A DNA stretch of 64,000 nucleotides from Pseudomonadota bacterium (GTDB lineage Bacteria; Pseudomonadota; Gammaproteobacteria; Burkholderiales; Burkholderiaceae_B): contig JAEWEV010000025.1 of the NCBI GenBank assembly GCA_023389155.1, positions 124,001 to 188,000 of the forward strand, given 5' to 3'. The notes below the pieces were generated by a model. The model ran no database searches, was not told the DNA's origin, and worked only from the letters and a program-made list of their open reading frames with translations. Numbering within the stretch: position 1 is the stretch's first letter; each line of letters starts with the position of its first letter. The position numbers and the translations under genes were made by a program. Below are positions 44,816 through 54,112 of the stretch, piece by piece.

Positions 44816-45964
44816 TCACTCCAGCCCGTACTCATGGTTATGTTCACCAAAGCCAGGTGGCGGATTACGAAAGCCGCCGGGCGTACGGGAAAGCTTGATG
44901 GGCGTGTTGATGGCACGATAGCTACCGCTTTCTATCACCATGTTTCGATGGCTGGTGTGGGGATGGGCAAGCAGCTGGGCTACGTTGTTCACCGGTGACG
45001 CAGGTACGCCAGCCTTCATCAGTACATCGGCAAGGTCGGACGCGTTATATTGCGCCAGCACCGCACATAGCTGTTCACGCAGGCTCTGACGGTTGGCCAG
45101 CCGATCCGCATTGCTGGCATAGCGGACATCGGAAGAGATATCTTCTCGCTTGAGCACACGGCAAAGCATGGCAAACTGCCGGTTGTTTCCGACAGCCAGA
45201 AAAATCTCACCGCTGGCCGTCGGAAAACTTTCGTAGGGTGCGATGTTCGGATGCGCATTACCTGTCAGGCCGGGGATCTTGCCGCCGGCAAAATAATTGG
45301 GCGCGTGCGGGTGCAGCAACGAAACCGCGCAATCAAAAAGGGAAATATCCAGATACTGCCCCTGCCCACTGGAACGTCGTTCGTTCAGCGCAAGCAGCAC
45401 CGCAATCGCCGCATTAAGCCCCGTGACCATATCCACCACCGGCAATCCAACGCGCGTCGGCTCACCCCCCTTTTCTCCATTTACACTCATGAGCCCGCAC
45501 AATGCCTGGGCGCAGGCATCATAGCCGGGCAGGCCTCCGAGCGGACCATCAGCACCGAAGCCGCTGATACAGCAGTGAATCAACTGCGGAAACTCCTGGC
45601 TCAGGACATCCTTGCCCAACCCCCATTTTTCCAGGGTACCTGGCTTGAAGTTCTCGACAAGGACATCGGCCTGCTGTAACAGTTGCCTCAAAAAAAGACG
45701 CCCCGCCTCGGTGGTCAGGTCCGCAACGAGACCCTTTTTGTTGCGGTTCACGCCCATGAAGTACGCGGCGGTCTCATCGATAAACGGAGGACCCCACCCC
45801 CGAGTTTCGTCACCGGAAGGCGGTTCGATTTTCAGAACTTCGGCGCCATGATCCGCAAGGATCTGCGTGCAGTAAGGCCCACCCAGAACACGCGTCAGAT
45901 CTACGATTCTGATACCGGTGAGCGCGGCCTGTTGCGGGGTACTGTGTATTTCACTCATGATCAA
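44816..45964 (-). CDS. CaiB/BaiF family CoA-transferase (left arm)
   Basis: A class III CoA-transferase that moves CoA from one acyl-CoA to a free carboxylate. The 382-residue protein has the family features: IRIVDLTRVLGGPYCTQILADHGAEVLKIE, VENFKPGTLEKWGLG, CISGFGADGPL, GYDACAQALCGLMS and GLPVVDMVTGLNAAIAVL with the catalytic Asp. Its start overlaps the stop of the Bug receptor by 4 bases (ATGA), so uptake and CoA activation are coupled. A Met two codons in is an alternative start. The substrate is unknown. Confidence 0.9.
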   Translation of the reverse strand: MIMSEIHSTPQQAALTGIRIVDLTRVLGGPYCTQILADHGAEVLKIEPPSGDETRGWGPPFIDETAAYFMGVNRNKKGLVADLTTEAGRLFLRQLLQQADVLVENFKPGTLEKWGLGKDVLSQEFPQLIHCCISGFGADGPLGGLPGYDACAQALCGLMSVNGEKGGEPTRVGLPVVDMVTGLNAAIAVLLALNERRSSGQGQYLDISLFDCAVSLLHPHAPNYFAGGKIPGLTGNAHPNIAPYESFPTASGEIFLAVGNNRQFAMLCRVLKREDISSDVRYASNADRLANRQSLREQLCAVLAQYNASDLADVLMKAGVPASPVNNVAQLLAHPHTSHRNMVIESGSYRAINTPIKLSRTPGGFRNPPPGFGEHNHEYGLE

Positions 45965-46941
45965 TCCAGTTTGATGGAAGCATTGCTAATAACGTCGTGC
46001 CATTTTTTCACTTCCTTGTGAATGAAATCGGCAAGCTCTTCGGGCGTTTTTTTGTCTGCTTCAACAATACCCTGACTTGCCAGTGTCGCCTGCATATCAG
46101 GCTCGGCCATGGCACTGCGAAAAGCTTCATTCAGTACAGACACTCGTTCGTCAGGAATGCCTGCGGGTCCCACAATCCCAAAGAATACACTCACATCGTA
46201 GCCGTCCAGTCCCTGCTCGGCGATCGTTGGCAGGTCGGGTAATGCTTTGGAACGCTGACCGGCGGCCAATCCCAGAGCATTAAGCTTGTGATCACGGATA
46301 TGAGGCAGCGCTGTCAGTACATCAGTAAACGCCATGGACACCTGGCCGCCAAGCAGGTCATTCAGGGCCGGTCCTGTACCTTTATATGGCACATGCAGTA
46401 TTTGTGTACCGGCCATCGTATTGAACAGGACGCCGGCCAGATGCGACGATGCACCGGTGCCTGATGATGCATAGGTGACTTTATCCGGATTGGCTTTGGC
46501 ATAGCTGATAAGCTCAGCGACATTTTTTGCCGGAACCTTGGGATTTACCACCAGAATATTGGGCAAATGGCCGATTTTCATGATCGGGGAAAAACTTGTC
46601 TCTGGCTGATAGCCCAGTTTTTTATACATGCTGCTGTTGATTGCCAGCGGACCCGATGTACCGAACATGATGGTATAACCGTCCGGTTTTGAGCGAGCCA
46701 CATACTCGGCACCGATATTGCCATTCGCACCCGCTTTATTTTCTACCACAATTGTGGTGTCCATCTTTTTGCCCGCTCCCTGGGCAAGTCTTCTAGCCAG
46801 CGCATCGGTGGGACCACCCGGTGGGTAAGGAACCACCAATTTGACAACTTCCGATGGAAATTTTTCAGCTGCAATCGTAGCGGTGGATATCATCGTGCAA
46901 GTGGCCAGTGCAGCCATGGCCAGGGTTGTCAGCGTTTTCAT
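45961..46941 (-). CDS. Bug-type periplasmic solute receptor (TctC family, left arm)
   Basis: A 326-residue extracytoplasmic binding protein for carboxylates or similar. A Sec signal (MKTLTTLAMAALATCTMIS...AAE) is followed by KLVVPYPPGGPTDALARRLAQ, the Bug signature, VVENKAGANGNIGAEYVARSKPDGYT, and GTGASSHLAGVLFNTMAGTQILHVPYKGTGPALNDLLGGQV. No TctA/TctB permease is adjacent, so it is an orphan receptor that must share membrane components encoded elsewhere. Coupled to the CaiB gene downstream. Confidence 0.93.
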   Translation of the reverse strand: MKTLTTLAMAALATCTMISTATIAAEKFPSEVVKLVVPYPPGGPTDALARRLAQGAGKKMDTTIVVENKAGANGNIGAEYVARSKPDGYTIMFGTSGPLAINSSMYKKLGYQPETSFSPIMKIGHLPNILVVNPKVPAKNVAELISYAKANPDKVTYASSGTGASSHLAGVLFNTMAGTQILHVPYKGTGPALNDLLGGQVSMAFTDVLTALPHIRDHKLNALGLAAGQRSKALPDLPTIAEQGLDGYDVSVFFGIVGPAGIPDERVSVLNEAFRSAMAEPDMQATLASQGIVEADKKTPEELADFIHKEVKKWHDVISNASIKLD

Positions 46942-47013
46942 ATGTCTTCTCCATGTCGCGTGAACAGCATTGCAGCTGGTCGCGCATCTTATTAAAAAAT
47001 GATTGGCTGCAGA

Positions 47014-48687
47014 TCACATGGCATAGGCCAGTATTGTCTGCAAATGTTCATCACATCTCATCTGTGATAACGGATCGCGCGGCGCGAGTCGGTGCGCTAA
47101 CACCTCGTCTGCCAGCGCAGCACGCGCTTCCAGGCCTGGGTGGGTAGCCTCCCAGCGCATACCGGCCATTGACACGACGTGATACAGCGCGGATGCCACC
47201 TGACGTGCCATCACAGCATCTTCGCTGTCGGCTACCTGTCGTGCCAGAACAAACGCAGCGGTCACGCAGTCGCGCTGAGTCTGTTCGCGCTCGGGATCGC
47301 ACGGTTTGCCCTCCTTAAGCAGGCGGTTCACATGTGTCTGCAAGGCATCCAGACCATTACTCTTGCGAATCGCACGCAGAACATCCAGCGCAACGATATT
47401 GCTTGTCCCTTCCCAGATTGACCCCAGATGTGCATCACGCATCAGGCGTGGCTCAATCCATTCCTCGATATAACCACAACCTCCCCGCACTTCCATTGCA
47501 TCCCCGGTTACGACGCGTGCATCCCGGCAGGCTCGAAACTTGATCAGCGGCGTGAGTATCCGCAACAGGTCGCGCGAGAAGGCATCGCCTGCATCCGATT
47601 TTTCCAGTGCCTGCGCGGTCTGGAACATTACCGTGCGTGCCTGCTCTGCGCGCATCATCATTTTGACCAGTTGCCGCTGCATCAAAGGCATCTCAATCAG
47701 ACGTTTGCCAAACGCCTTGCGATGGCTGCTGAAGTAGACCGCTTCGCTGACTGCCCGACGCATCAGACCGGCGGCCCGCATTCCATTGGACAACCTGGAA
47801 TTATTGATCATATCGGCCATTTGCTGAAACCCTTTGCCGCGCTCGCCGATCAGCCAGGCGAATGCGCCTTCCAGCCGAATTTCGCCACTTGCCATAGACC
47901 GGGTGCCCAGTTTGTCTTTCAAACGTAATATTCGATATTGATTATGTGTGCCATCCTCACACCATTTCGGCAGCAAAAACAGCGATACGCCTTTCAAGCC
48001 TTGCACCTCTTCACTGCGGGCCAGAACCATGGCAAAACCGGCGTCTGGATTGGAACAAAACCATTTATCACCTGTCAGTCTCCAGTTTCCGTCGTCCTGC
48101 TGCTCGGCAACCACCTCAGTCGCGCTGACATCCGAACCGGCTGCCTGCTCTGTCATAAACATGGCACCCTGCTGAAGGTCGGAAAAATCAGTCGCCGTTA
48201 CCTGCGGCAAGACCTTCTCTACCAGTGAGGGTTCGCCAAACTTTTTCAGCGTCCTTGCCAGGGAGTCGGTCATGCTTACCGGACAGCACAAGCCGAATTC
48301 AGCCTGGACAAACAGATGCGAAAGTGCATATTTGGCGACAGGTGGAAACGTGTGCTCCCAGCCCAGTACCCCCGGCCGGTGAGACATGGCCGCCAGGCCC
48401 AGTTTTTCGTAGGCCATTTTCTCCAGATCGACGTACGCTGGGTGCTTGCTGATGAGTGATTCGTCGTGCCCCTGGCGATTGCGAACAGACAGCTCGGGGG
48501 GGTGCTTGTCTGCTGCATCCGCAAGCTCGTCCAGGCGTTCGCCGACTTCTTCTCCAAGCTCCCTGAACACCGGCAGAAGATGCGTGTAAAGTGCCGCAGG
48601 CAGATAAGTTTTCAACAATGCGTCGGAATACGGATCCAGCGTAAAGAAATTACTGCCTCTGCTGTCCGGAATATTATGATTTTTCAT
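47014..48687 (-). CDS. Acyl-CoA dehydrogenase, AidB-like
   Basis: A 557-residue flavoprotein of the AidB-type subgroup: FTLDPYSDALLKTYLP at the start, PGVLGWEHTFPP, MTEQAAGSDVSATEV for FAD and acyl binding, TGDKWFCSNPDA, LKDKLGTRSMASGEIRLEGAFAWLIGERGKGF, NSRLSNGMRAAGLMRRAV, and EVRGGCGYIEEWIEPRLMRDAHLGSIWEGTSNIVALDVLRA. I chose the ATG at 48687 because GGAGG sits 8 bases before it. E. coli AidB has a proposed DNA-protective role, but this gene's place beside Bug and CaiB genes argues for catabolism. Divergent from the adjacent LysR gene. Confidence 0.85.
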   Translation of the reverse strand: MKNHNIPDSRGSNFFTLDPYSDALLKTYLPAALYTHLLPVFRELGEEVGERLDELADAADKHPPELSVRNRQGHDESLISKHPAYVDLEKMAYEKLGLAAMSHRPGVLGWEHTFPPVAKYALSHLFVQAEFGLCCPVSMTDSLARTLKKFGEPSLVEKVLPQVTATDFSDLQQGAMFMTEQAAGSDVSATEVVAEQQDDGNWRLTGDKWFCSNPDAGFAMVLARSEEVQGLKGVSLFLLPKWCEDGTHNQYRILRLKDKLGTRSMASGEIRLEGAFAWLIGERGKGFQQMADMINNSRLSNGMRAAGLMRRAVSEAVYFSSHRKAFGKRLIEMPLMQRQLVKMMMRAEQARTVMFQTAQALEKSDAGDAFSRDLLRILTPLIKFRACRDARVVTGDAMEVRGGCGYIEEWIEPRLMRDAHLGSIWEGTSNIVALDVLRAIRKSNGLDALQTHVNRLLKEGKPCDPEREQTQRDCVTAAFVLARQVADSEDAVMARQVASALYHVVSMAGMRWEATHPGLEARAALADEVLAHRLAPRDPLSQMRCDEHLQTILAYAM

Positions 48688-48766
48688 CGACGTGGCCTCC
48701 TCCAATCAGATTGAGTCCACAGCGTAAACAAAACGATGTATATTTAGAAATACTATTTTTATTGAT

Positions 48767-48789
48767 ATCTATACATTAAAAATATAGAT
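48767..48789 (+). promoter_or_regulatory. Candidate LysR operator overlapping the lysR start codon
   Basis: A perfect inverted repeat ATCTATA-N9-TATAGAT (T-N11-A type) lies at 48767-48789 and ends on the first two bases of the lysR ATG. A second near-palindrome GTATATTTAGAAATAC lies about 30 bases upstream in the 82-100 base divergent gap. Together they are good candidate binding sites for control of both the regulator and the AidB-like arm. No Shine-Dalgarno precedes this ATG. Confidence 0.6.
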
Positions 48790-49687
48790 GGATCTTGAAC
48801 TTCGATCGCTTCGTTATTTCGTCGCCGTTGCCGAAACCCTCAATTTCAGCAAGGCAGCAGCACGCCTGAATATATCGCAGCCGCCCCTGAGCCTGGCCAT
48901 CCGCCAGCTGGAAAACAAAATGGGAACGCAGCTTTTTGAGCGCAATAGCCGCCATGTAAGCCTGACACCCGCCGGCGCCACGCTATACAAAGAAGCCCTC
49001 TTTCTCCTGAGCCATGCCAGTTCTCTCAAAAACCGGCTTCAAATAACTGCAACCAGCGGACGCTTACGAATCGGCTTTGTGGGATCCATGGTGTATCGCG
49101 GCCTGCCTGCGCTGCTGAACCAGTTGCGCACGACACATGACGGTCTTGCTATTGAACTTGCCGAATCCAATTCGGGCGATATCGTAGACAAGGTAGCCCT
49201 GGGGCATGTTGATTTGGGGTTCATCCACAGCAACCGCCTGCCAGCCGATCTGCAGGACAGGGTCATCCTTACCGAGCCTTTTGTACTGTGCGTTCATCGG
49301 AATAACCCGATATTGCAGAAAAACAAACCTACGCTGGCCGACTTCCGTGACGAACATTTCATCTTTTTTTCCCGTCACGTTTCGCCGGTCTATTATGAAA
49401 TTCTGCTATCCATGTGTATCAATGCAGGATTTTTCCCGCAGGCGGTGGATGAAACGCGTCACTGGCTGAGCATACTCAGCCTGGTTTCGCAGAATATGGG
49501 CGTCTCTCTGGTACCGGCCTGTCTGACACGTTGCGGCCTCCCAAACCTGCAATTCCTGGAATTCGAACATAGCCAGCGTTCTGTCACCTCGTTAATCTGG
49601 TCGAAAAAACGGCAAGACCCATTGATTACCGACGCCACTGCCACCATCCTCACTTTTTATGACAACGATTCCGGACCTGCGCTCTGA
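48788..49687 (+). CDS. LysR-family regulator of the left arm
   Basis: A 299-residue regulator. The N-terminal winged helix covers about residues 1-60 (LRSLRYFVAVAETLNFSKAAARLNISQPPLSLAIRQLENKMGTQLFERNSR). The rest is the periplasmic-binding-like effector domain (GLAIELAESNSGDIVDKVALGHVDLGFIHS). It is divergent from the AidB-like gene, and convergent with the second LysR gene 26 bases away. The ATG overlaps a palindrome and lacks a ribosome site, so leaderless translation or a later start should be considered. Confidence 0.92.
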   Translation: MDLELRSLRYFVAVAETLNFSKAAARLNISQPPLSLAIRQLENKMGTQLFERNSRHVSLTPAGATLYKEALFLLSHASSLKNRLQITATSGRLRIGFVGSMVYRGLPALLNQLRTTHDGLAIELAESNSGDIVDKVALGHVDLGFIHSNRLPADLQDRVILTEPFVLCVHRNNPILQKNKPTLADFRDEHFIFFSRHVSPVYYEILLSMCINAGFFPQAVDETRHWLSILSLVSQNMGVSLVPACLTRCGLPNLQFLEFEHSQRSVTSLIWSKKRQDPLITDATATILTFYDNDSGPAL

Positions 49688-49713
49688 TTGCTGGTCTGTG
49701 CGCCGGCAAACAT

Positions 49714-50637
49714 TTACAGATCCAGCACTTCTTTTAGCAACGCCACCCTGGGATTGAAGGAGCCTTCCCGGACGATCAGCGCCACCACGCTCGGTGGCGG
49801 CTCTGGCAAAACACGGATCTGTTTCACCGGATTTGCCTGCATGCTGCTGTGCTGGATAAGTGTCACATTGGGAACAATGCCGATACCCAATCCGCTGGCA
49901 ACAAACTGCATGCTGGTAGTCGGGCTTGTCGCCTCGATCACCGGCAACGGTACCGGTATGCCAACACGAGTAAAGCAGTCTTCGATCAGTCTTCGACCCA
50001 TGGAGCCTTCCACCGGCATCACCCAGGGCTCCTGCGATAGCCGGGACCAGTCTGTACGACGCGCGCGCGCCAGCGGATGGTCCTTCGCTGCGACGACCGC
50101 AAATTGCACATCAAACAGACGGGTAAATTCCAATGCCTCGGCTTCGGATTGCAGCATCTGCAGCGGGAAGGTGGAAATCAGTGCATCGAGCTCGCCCTTA
50201 TGCAACGCACTAAGAAGCGCGGGTACACGTTCCTCCAGCAAATGGACTCGCACAGGCATCTGACGTTTCACCAGTTTTGCGATGACATCCGGCAAAAATG
50301 TCTGCGCAAGAAATGGCGGCGCTCCGACTCGGATTCTTGCACAGAAGCGCCCGGCATGCTCTGCCTCTGTGCGTAAAAACGTAAGTTCGCCCAACAGCTG
50401 CGTTGCCCCTTTCAGAACAACTTCGCCCTGTGCTGTCGGTGTCAGACCACGCGGGGTGCGGACAAACAATGTGAATCCAAAAGCGCGCTCGATTTCCGTA
50501 AGCGCCTTACTCAATGCCGGCTGAGTGAGATTGAGCGCCTGAGCAGCTGCCCGCAGACTTCCCCTAGCCTGAACCTCGGACAGAAGCTGCAGATGACGGA
50601 AGCGCAATCTGGCGATCAGATGGTTGGATTCGTTCAA
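49714..50637 (-). CDS. LysR-family regulator of the right arm
   Basis: A 307-residue LysR protein: helix-turn-helix LRFRHLQLLSEVQARGSLRAAAQALNLTQPALSKALTEIERAFG, then an effector domain (VHLLEERVPALLSALHKGELDALIS). I place the start at the TTG at 50637 because GGAGG lies 8 bases before it. A GTG three codons upstream overlaps that ribosome site and cannot use it. It is divergent from the right-arm Bug gene, as expected for its regulator. The effector is probably the acid that the locus degrades or its CoA ester. Confidence 0.9.
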   Translation of the reverse strand: MNESNHLIARLRFRHLQLLSEVQARGSLRAAAQALNLTQPALSKALTEIERAFGFTLFVRTPRGLTPTAQGEVVLKGATQLLGELTFLRTEAEHAGRFCARIRVGAPPFLAQTFLPDVIAKLVKRQMPVRVHLLEERVPALLSALHKGELDALISTFPLQMLQSEAEALEFTRLFDVQFAVVAAKDHPLARARRTDWSRLSQEPWVMPVEGSMGRRLIEDCFTRVGIPVPLPVIEATSPTTSMQFVASGLGIGIVPNVTLIQHSSMQANPVKQIRVLPEPPPSVVALIVREGSFNPRVALLKEVLDL

Positions 50638-50762
50638 CTTGTGCACCTCCGGTTATGCGTATTTAAAGATCAAACAATAAGTTATCACTATATGAAAATA
50701 TATCACTTTTTATATTCGCCCTGATTGGCTATTCTTGAAGCAATGACAAAAGGGAGACAAAT
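50638..50762. promoter_or_regulatory. Divergent control region of the right arm
   Basis: Between the second LysR gene and the Bug gene lie a direct repeat TATCACT (50683-50689 and 50701-50707, 18 bases apart) and a TATAT-GAAA-ATATA dyad between the copies. This is a candidate LysR-binding region. AAAGGGAG precedes the Bug ATG. Confidence 0.4.
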
Positions 50763-51740
50763 ATGCAACGCCGCCAATTCTGCCTCGGCGCGCTCGGCGC
50801 CGGCCTGATGCTCAATCGCGCAGCTCTCGCTGCCGACACCTATCCCTCCAGAGCCGTACGAATTGTGGTTCCCTACGCAGCCGGTGGCGGGCCCGATATC
50901 ACCGTCCGCCAATTTGCTCCCCTGCTCGCAAAATCGCTGGGACAGTCCATCGTTGTCGAAAACAAAGTCGGCGCCGGCGGCGTCCTGGCTGCGCAACATG
51001 TCGCGCATGCTCCCGCAGACGGCTATACAGTCCTGCTTGGCTCAAATTCACATCTGATCCAGAAGGCCCTGCAGCCGGATCTGAATTTCGATCCCATCAA
51101 CGACTTCATACCTGTCACGCTTATTGCAAGCTCGCCAAGTGTGCTGACCGTATCCTCCAGTTCCCCGTATCACACGGTGCAGGAACTGATTGAGGCACTT
51201 CAGAGCAATCCCGGAAAAATGAATTATGGATCTGGCGGCATCGGTTCCGGTGCGCACCTTTGTGCGGCCACGTTTATCAATCTGATCAAGGCCAGGGCAA
51301 TGCACATTCCCTTTAAGGGCTCGGTGGAAATTCCCGTATCTTTGAAGCGCGGCGATACCGACTTCGCCTTTCCTATCGCCGGTACGGCCATTCCCCAGGT
51401 AAAAGGAGGCGCGCTACGCGCACTGGCTGTCACCAGCCGCAATCCCCTGCCGCAGCTTCCAGGTGTTCCCACGCTGCACGAAGTCCTGAATAATGAAATG
51501 GCCGTTCTGGAATTCTGGTTCGGCCTCTGGTTACCCAAAAACTCCCCCTCCAGCGTTGTCGACAAACTGTACCAGGCCACCATTACCGCGTTGAGGGATA
51601 ACTCCGTCAAGCAGATGTTCGAAGCAGCCGGAAACCGTGTCACGCAAAGTGACAGCCCTGCAGCAGATGCAGACTTTGTCCGCAGCGAATACAGGAAATG
51701 GTCGGACATCGTGAAACTTACCGGCGCCTCTGCCGGCTGA
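50763..51740 (+). CDS. Bug-type periplasmic solute receptor (right arm), Tat-like signal
   Basis: A 325-residue TctC-family receptor: VRIVVPYAAGGGPDITVRQFAPLLAK, VVENKVGAGGVLAAQHVAHAPADGYTVLLG, YGSGGIGSGAHLCAATFINLIKARAMHIPFKGS. Unlike the left-arm receptor, its signal starts MQRRQFCLGALGAGL, a twin-arginine-like pattern. A CGGAG-led CaiB gene follows 12 bases after its stop. No permease is adjacent. Sequence divergence from the left-arm receptor is plain, so the two should bind different ligands or be old duplicates. Confidence 0.93.
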   Translation: MQRRQFCLGALGAGLMLNRAALAADTYPSRAVRIVVPYAAGGGPDITVRQFAPLLAKSLGQSIVVENKVGAGGVLAAQHVAHAPADGYTVLLGSNSHLIQKALQPDLNFDPINDFIPVTLIASSPSVLTVSSSSPYHTVQELIEALQSNPGKMNYGSGGIGSGAHLCAATFINLIKARAMHIPFKGSVEIPVSLKRGDTDFAFPIAGTAIPQVKGGALRALAVTSRNPLPQLPGVPTLHEVLNNEMAVLEFWFGLWLPKNSPSSVVDKLYQATITALRDNSVKQMFEAAGNRVTQSDSPAADADFVRSEYRKWSDIVKLTGASAG

Positions 51741-51752
51741 CCGGAGTTGTCT

Positions 51753-53015
51753 ATGTCAAAACCACTTGAAGGCGTTCGCGTACTGGATCTGTCGCATGTT
51801 ATCGCCGGCCCGCTGGCCTCATTCTATCTGGCTCAACTGGGCGCCGAAGTCATCAAGGTCGAACCGCCGGTGTTGGGCGAGGTCCTTCGCTCCATGAAAG
51901 GCGGTGCCGATACCGACACGCCTACCGGATTTGCTGCGCTCAATGCCGGCAAACAATCGCTGGCGGTAGACATCAGAACGCCGGAAGGCGCCGAACTCAT
52001 TCGCAAGCTTGCTGCTTCGGTCGACGTTTTCATCGAAAATTTCCGGCCCGGTGTGGTAGCACGGCACGGCCTTGACTACGCAGCCATTAAAGCCATCAAA
52101 CCCGACATTATCTATTGCTCCATTTCCGGCTTTGGGCAGCAGGGTGACTGGTCTCAGCGCGGGGCTTACGATCACGTGGTGCAGGCCCTGACAGGAATGA
52201 TGATGATGTCAGGCGAAGGAGACGAGGCCCCGCCAATCAAAGTGGGTTTCCCGGTCATCGATGTGGCCGTGGGCATGCTCGGTGCCCTTTCCATCGTATC
52301 TTCGCTGCACCGTCGATCCCGCGAAGGCAAGGGCCAGTACATCGATTCCTCCATGGTTCAGGCCTCCCTCATGCTGATGTATCCCAATGCCAGCGCTTAC
52401 CTTACCGATGGCACGCCGACACAGCGCGTGGGCAACCGCGGGTATACGGGCAGTCCTGCAGCAGATACGTATCGTTGCGCCGATGGCTGGCTGGCGGTGG
52501 CCGCAAACACACCGGCCCAGTTTCGCAGACTGACCCAGGCTATCGGCGCGGAAGACCTGTGTGACGATGCACGCGCGCTGGATCTGGCAGCATTCAATCT
52601 TCCCAACGGCTTTGTCGTGCCCAATGATCGCGACTACGTCGCCAATCGCCTGCAGCAGGCATTATCCACTCGCAGTGCGGGGCAGCTTGAGGATATACTG
52701 AGTGCTGCTGGCGTACCCGCCGCCAAAGTCAGAAAGCTCGAGGAGTTTCTCGATGAAATCGATGAGGGCAACCGCCTGAATCTCCCGGACTACCGCTTTG
52801 GTCAGGGTGATGGAGAAGTTGGGGTGCGGACCCGTGGCATTGGATTTGCCTTCGACGCAGAGGAAAAGTCAGTTCGGGCCGGCGCCCCATCGCTCGGACG
52901 GGACACGTATGCAGTCCTGACCCAGGCGGGCATTAACGAGGACGCCATTGCCGAACTCGAACGCGCCGGCATTATCAAGATGCAAACCAATACCGCCGCC
53001 TCTCTGATAACCTGA
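51753..53015 (+). CDS. CaiB/BaiF family CoA-transferase (right arm)
   Basis: A 420-residue class III CoA-transferase: VRVLDLSHVIAGPLASFYLAQLGAEVIKVE, VFIENFRPGVVARHGLDY, CSISGFGQQGDWSQRGAYDHVVQALTGMM and GFPVIDVAVGMLGALSIVSSLHRR with the catalytic Asp. I chose the ATG at 51753, with CGGAG 7 bases before it. A TTG two codons upstream is less likely. It is cotranscribed with the Bug gene and separated from the SDR gene by 140 bases. Confidence 0.9.
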   Translation: MSKPLEGVRVLDLSHVIAGPLASFYLAQLGAEVIKVEPPVLGEVLRSMKGGADTDTPTGFAALNAGKQSLAVDIRTPEGAELIRKLAASVDVFIENFRPGVVARHGLDYAAIKAIKPDIIYCSISGFGQQGDWSQRGAYDHVVQALTGMMMMSGEGDEAPPIKVGFPVIDVAVGMLGALSIVSSLHRRSREGKGQYIDSSMVQASLMLMYPNASAYLTDGTPTQRVGNRGYTGSPAADTYRCADGWLAVAANTPAQFRRLTQAIGAEDLCDDARALDLAAFNLPNGFVVPNDRDYVANRLQQALSTRSAGQLEDILSAAGVPAAKVRKLEEFLDEIDEGNRLNLPDYRFGQGDGEVGVRTRGIGFAFDAEEKSVRAGAPSLGRDTYAVLTQAGINEDAIAELERAGIIKMQTNTAASLIT

Positions 53016-53155
53016 AACACGGATTCGTAAAAATTGAAGGAATTGAATCCGGAAAGCGATAGCACCGCAAGCTGAGAGAACGGATGAACTGAATTCTGAG
53101 CGGTAAAAAACATTAACGACTGAAATATTGAAATAGTGAACAATACGGAGATGCC

Positions 53156-54112
53156 ATGAAACAACGCTTGAAAGGACGCATTGCCATCGTAACGGGTGCT
53201 GCGCGTGGTCTGGGTCGATCCCATGCGCTTGAACTCGCCCGCCACGGCGCAAAAGTCCTGGTCAATGACCGAGGCGCGGAGCAGCCAGAATCGGAAGCGC
53301 AGACTGTGGTGGGTGATATTCTTGCTGCAGGGGGCGATGCATGCCTGCACGGCGCCGATGTGACCCGGCCTGAAGAAGTCCAGGCGATGGTGCAGCTGGC
53401 CGAGAGCCGTTGGGGTCAGGTCGACATTCTGGTGAACAATGCCGGGATCCTGCGCGACAAAACCTTCGCAAAAATGAGTCTTGACGATTTCCGGCTTGTC
53501 ATGGAAGTCCATCTGATGGGTTCGGTCAATTGCACTCACGCTGTGTGGAACGGCATGCGTGCCCGCAATTACGGCCGCATCGTCATGACAACCTCGTCCT
53601 CGGGGCTTTACGGAAATTTCGGACAGGCCAATTACGGTGCAGCAAAAATGGCGCTGGTAGGTCTGATGCAGACGCTGGCTCTGGAAGGTGCGAGAAACAA
53701 TGTGCACGTCAACTGCCTGGCGCCCACCGCGGCTACGTCCATGACTGAAGGTCTGCTCGAGCCGGAAGCGCTTGCCATGCTTTCGCCAACATCCGTGAGC
53801 CCCGCCATGATTGCCCTGGTAACGGAAAATGCGCCGAACCGGACAATTCTGATGGCTGGTGCAGGCAGTGTGGAACAGGCGAACATCACCATGACGCAGG
53901 GAATCTCTCTGAGCGACACCGAATTGCAAAACAATGTGCTGCTTGATCGACTGGACGAAGTATCAGACAGACAGGACGAAATGGTGCCAGCGACGGGCTT
54001 TGATCAGATGCGCCATGAAATTGCCAAAGCCCAGGCGCGTCGGTATATTGATCAATCCGAAAGACAGGTTGACCCGTCGAATACCCAGGGTGCCGGGACC
54101 GATGCTGGATAA
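53156..54112 (+). CDS. Short-chain dehydrogenase/reductase (3-hydroxyacyl-CoA dehydrogenase-like)
   Basis: An NAD(P)-dependent oxidoreductase of 318 residues. Cofactor motif VTGAARGLGRSHALELARHGAKVLVNDRG near the N-terminus, NNAG near residue 98, and the catalytic set with Ser in TSSSG and Tyr-Lys in NYGAAK. The SxALELA and VNDRG pattern resembles the dehydrogenase half of multifunctional beta-oxidation enzymes, which oxidise (3R)-hydroxyacyl-CoA. The partner MaoC hydratase overlaps it by 11 bases, as expected for that pairing. The C-terminal 60 residues are hydrophilic and variable. Confidence 0.88.
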   Translation: MKQRLKGRIAIVTGAARGLGRSHALELARHGAKVLVNDRGAEQPESEAQTVVGDILAAGGDACLHGADVTRPEEVQAMVQLAESRWGQVDILVNNAGILRDKTFAKMSLDDFRLVMEVHLMGSVNCTHAVWNGMRARNYGRIVMTTSSSGLYGNFGQANYGAAKMALVGLMQTLALEGARNNVHVNCLAPTAATSMTEGLLEPEALAMLSPTSVSPAMIALVTENAPNRTILMAGAGSVEQANITMTQGISLSDTELQNNVLLDRLDEVSDRQDEMVPATGFDQMRHEIAKAQARRYIDQSERQVDPSNTQGAGTDAG

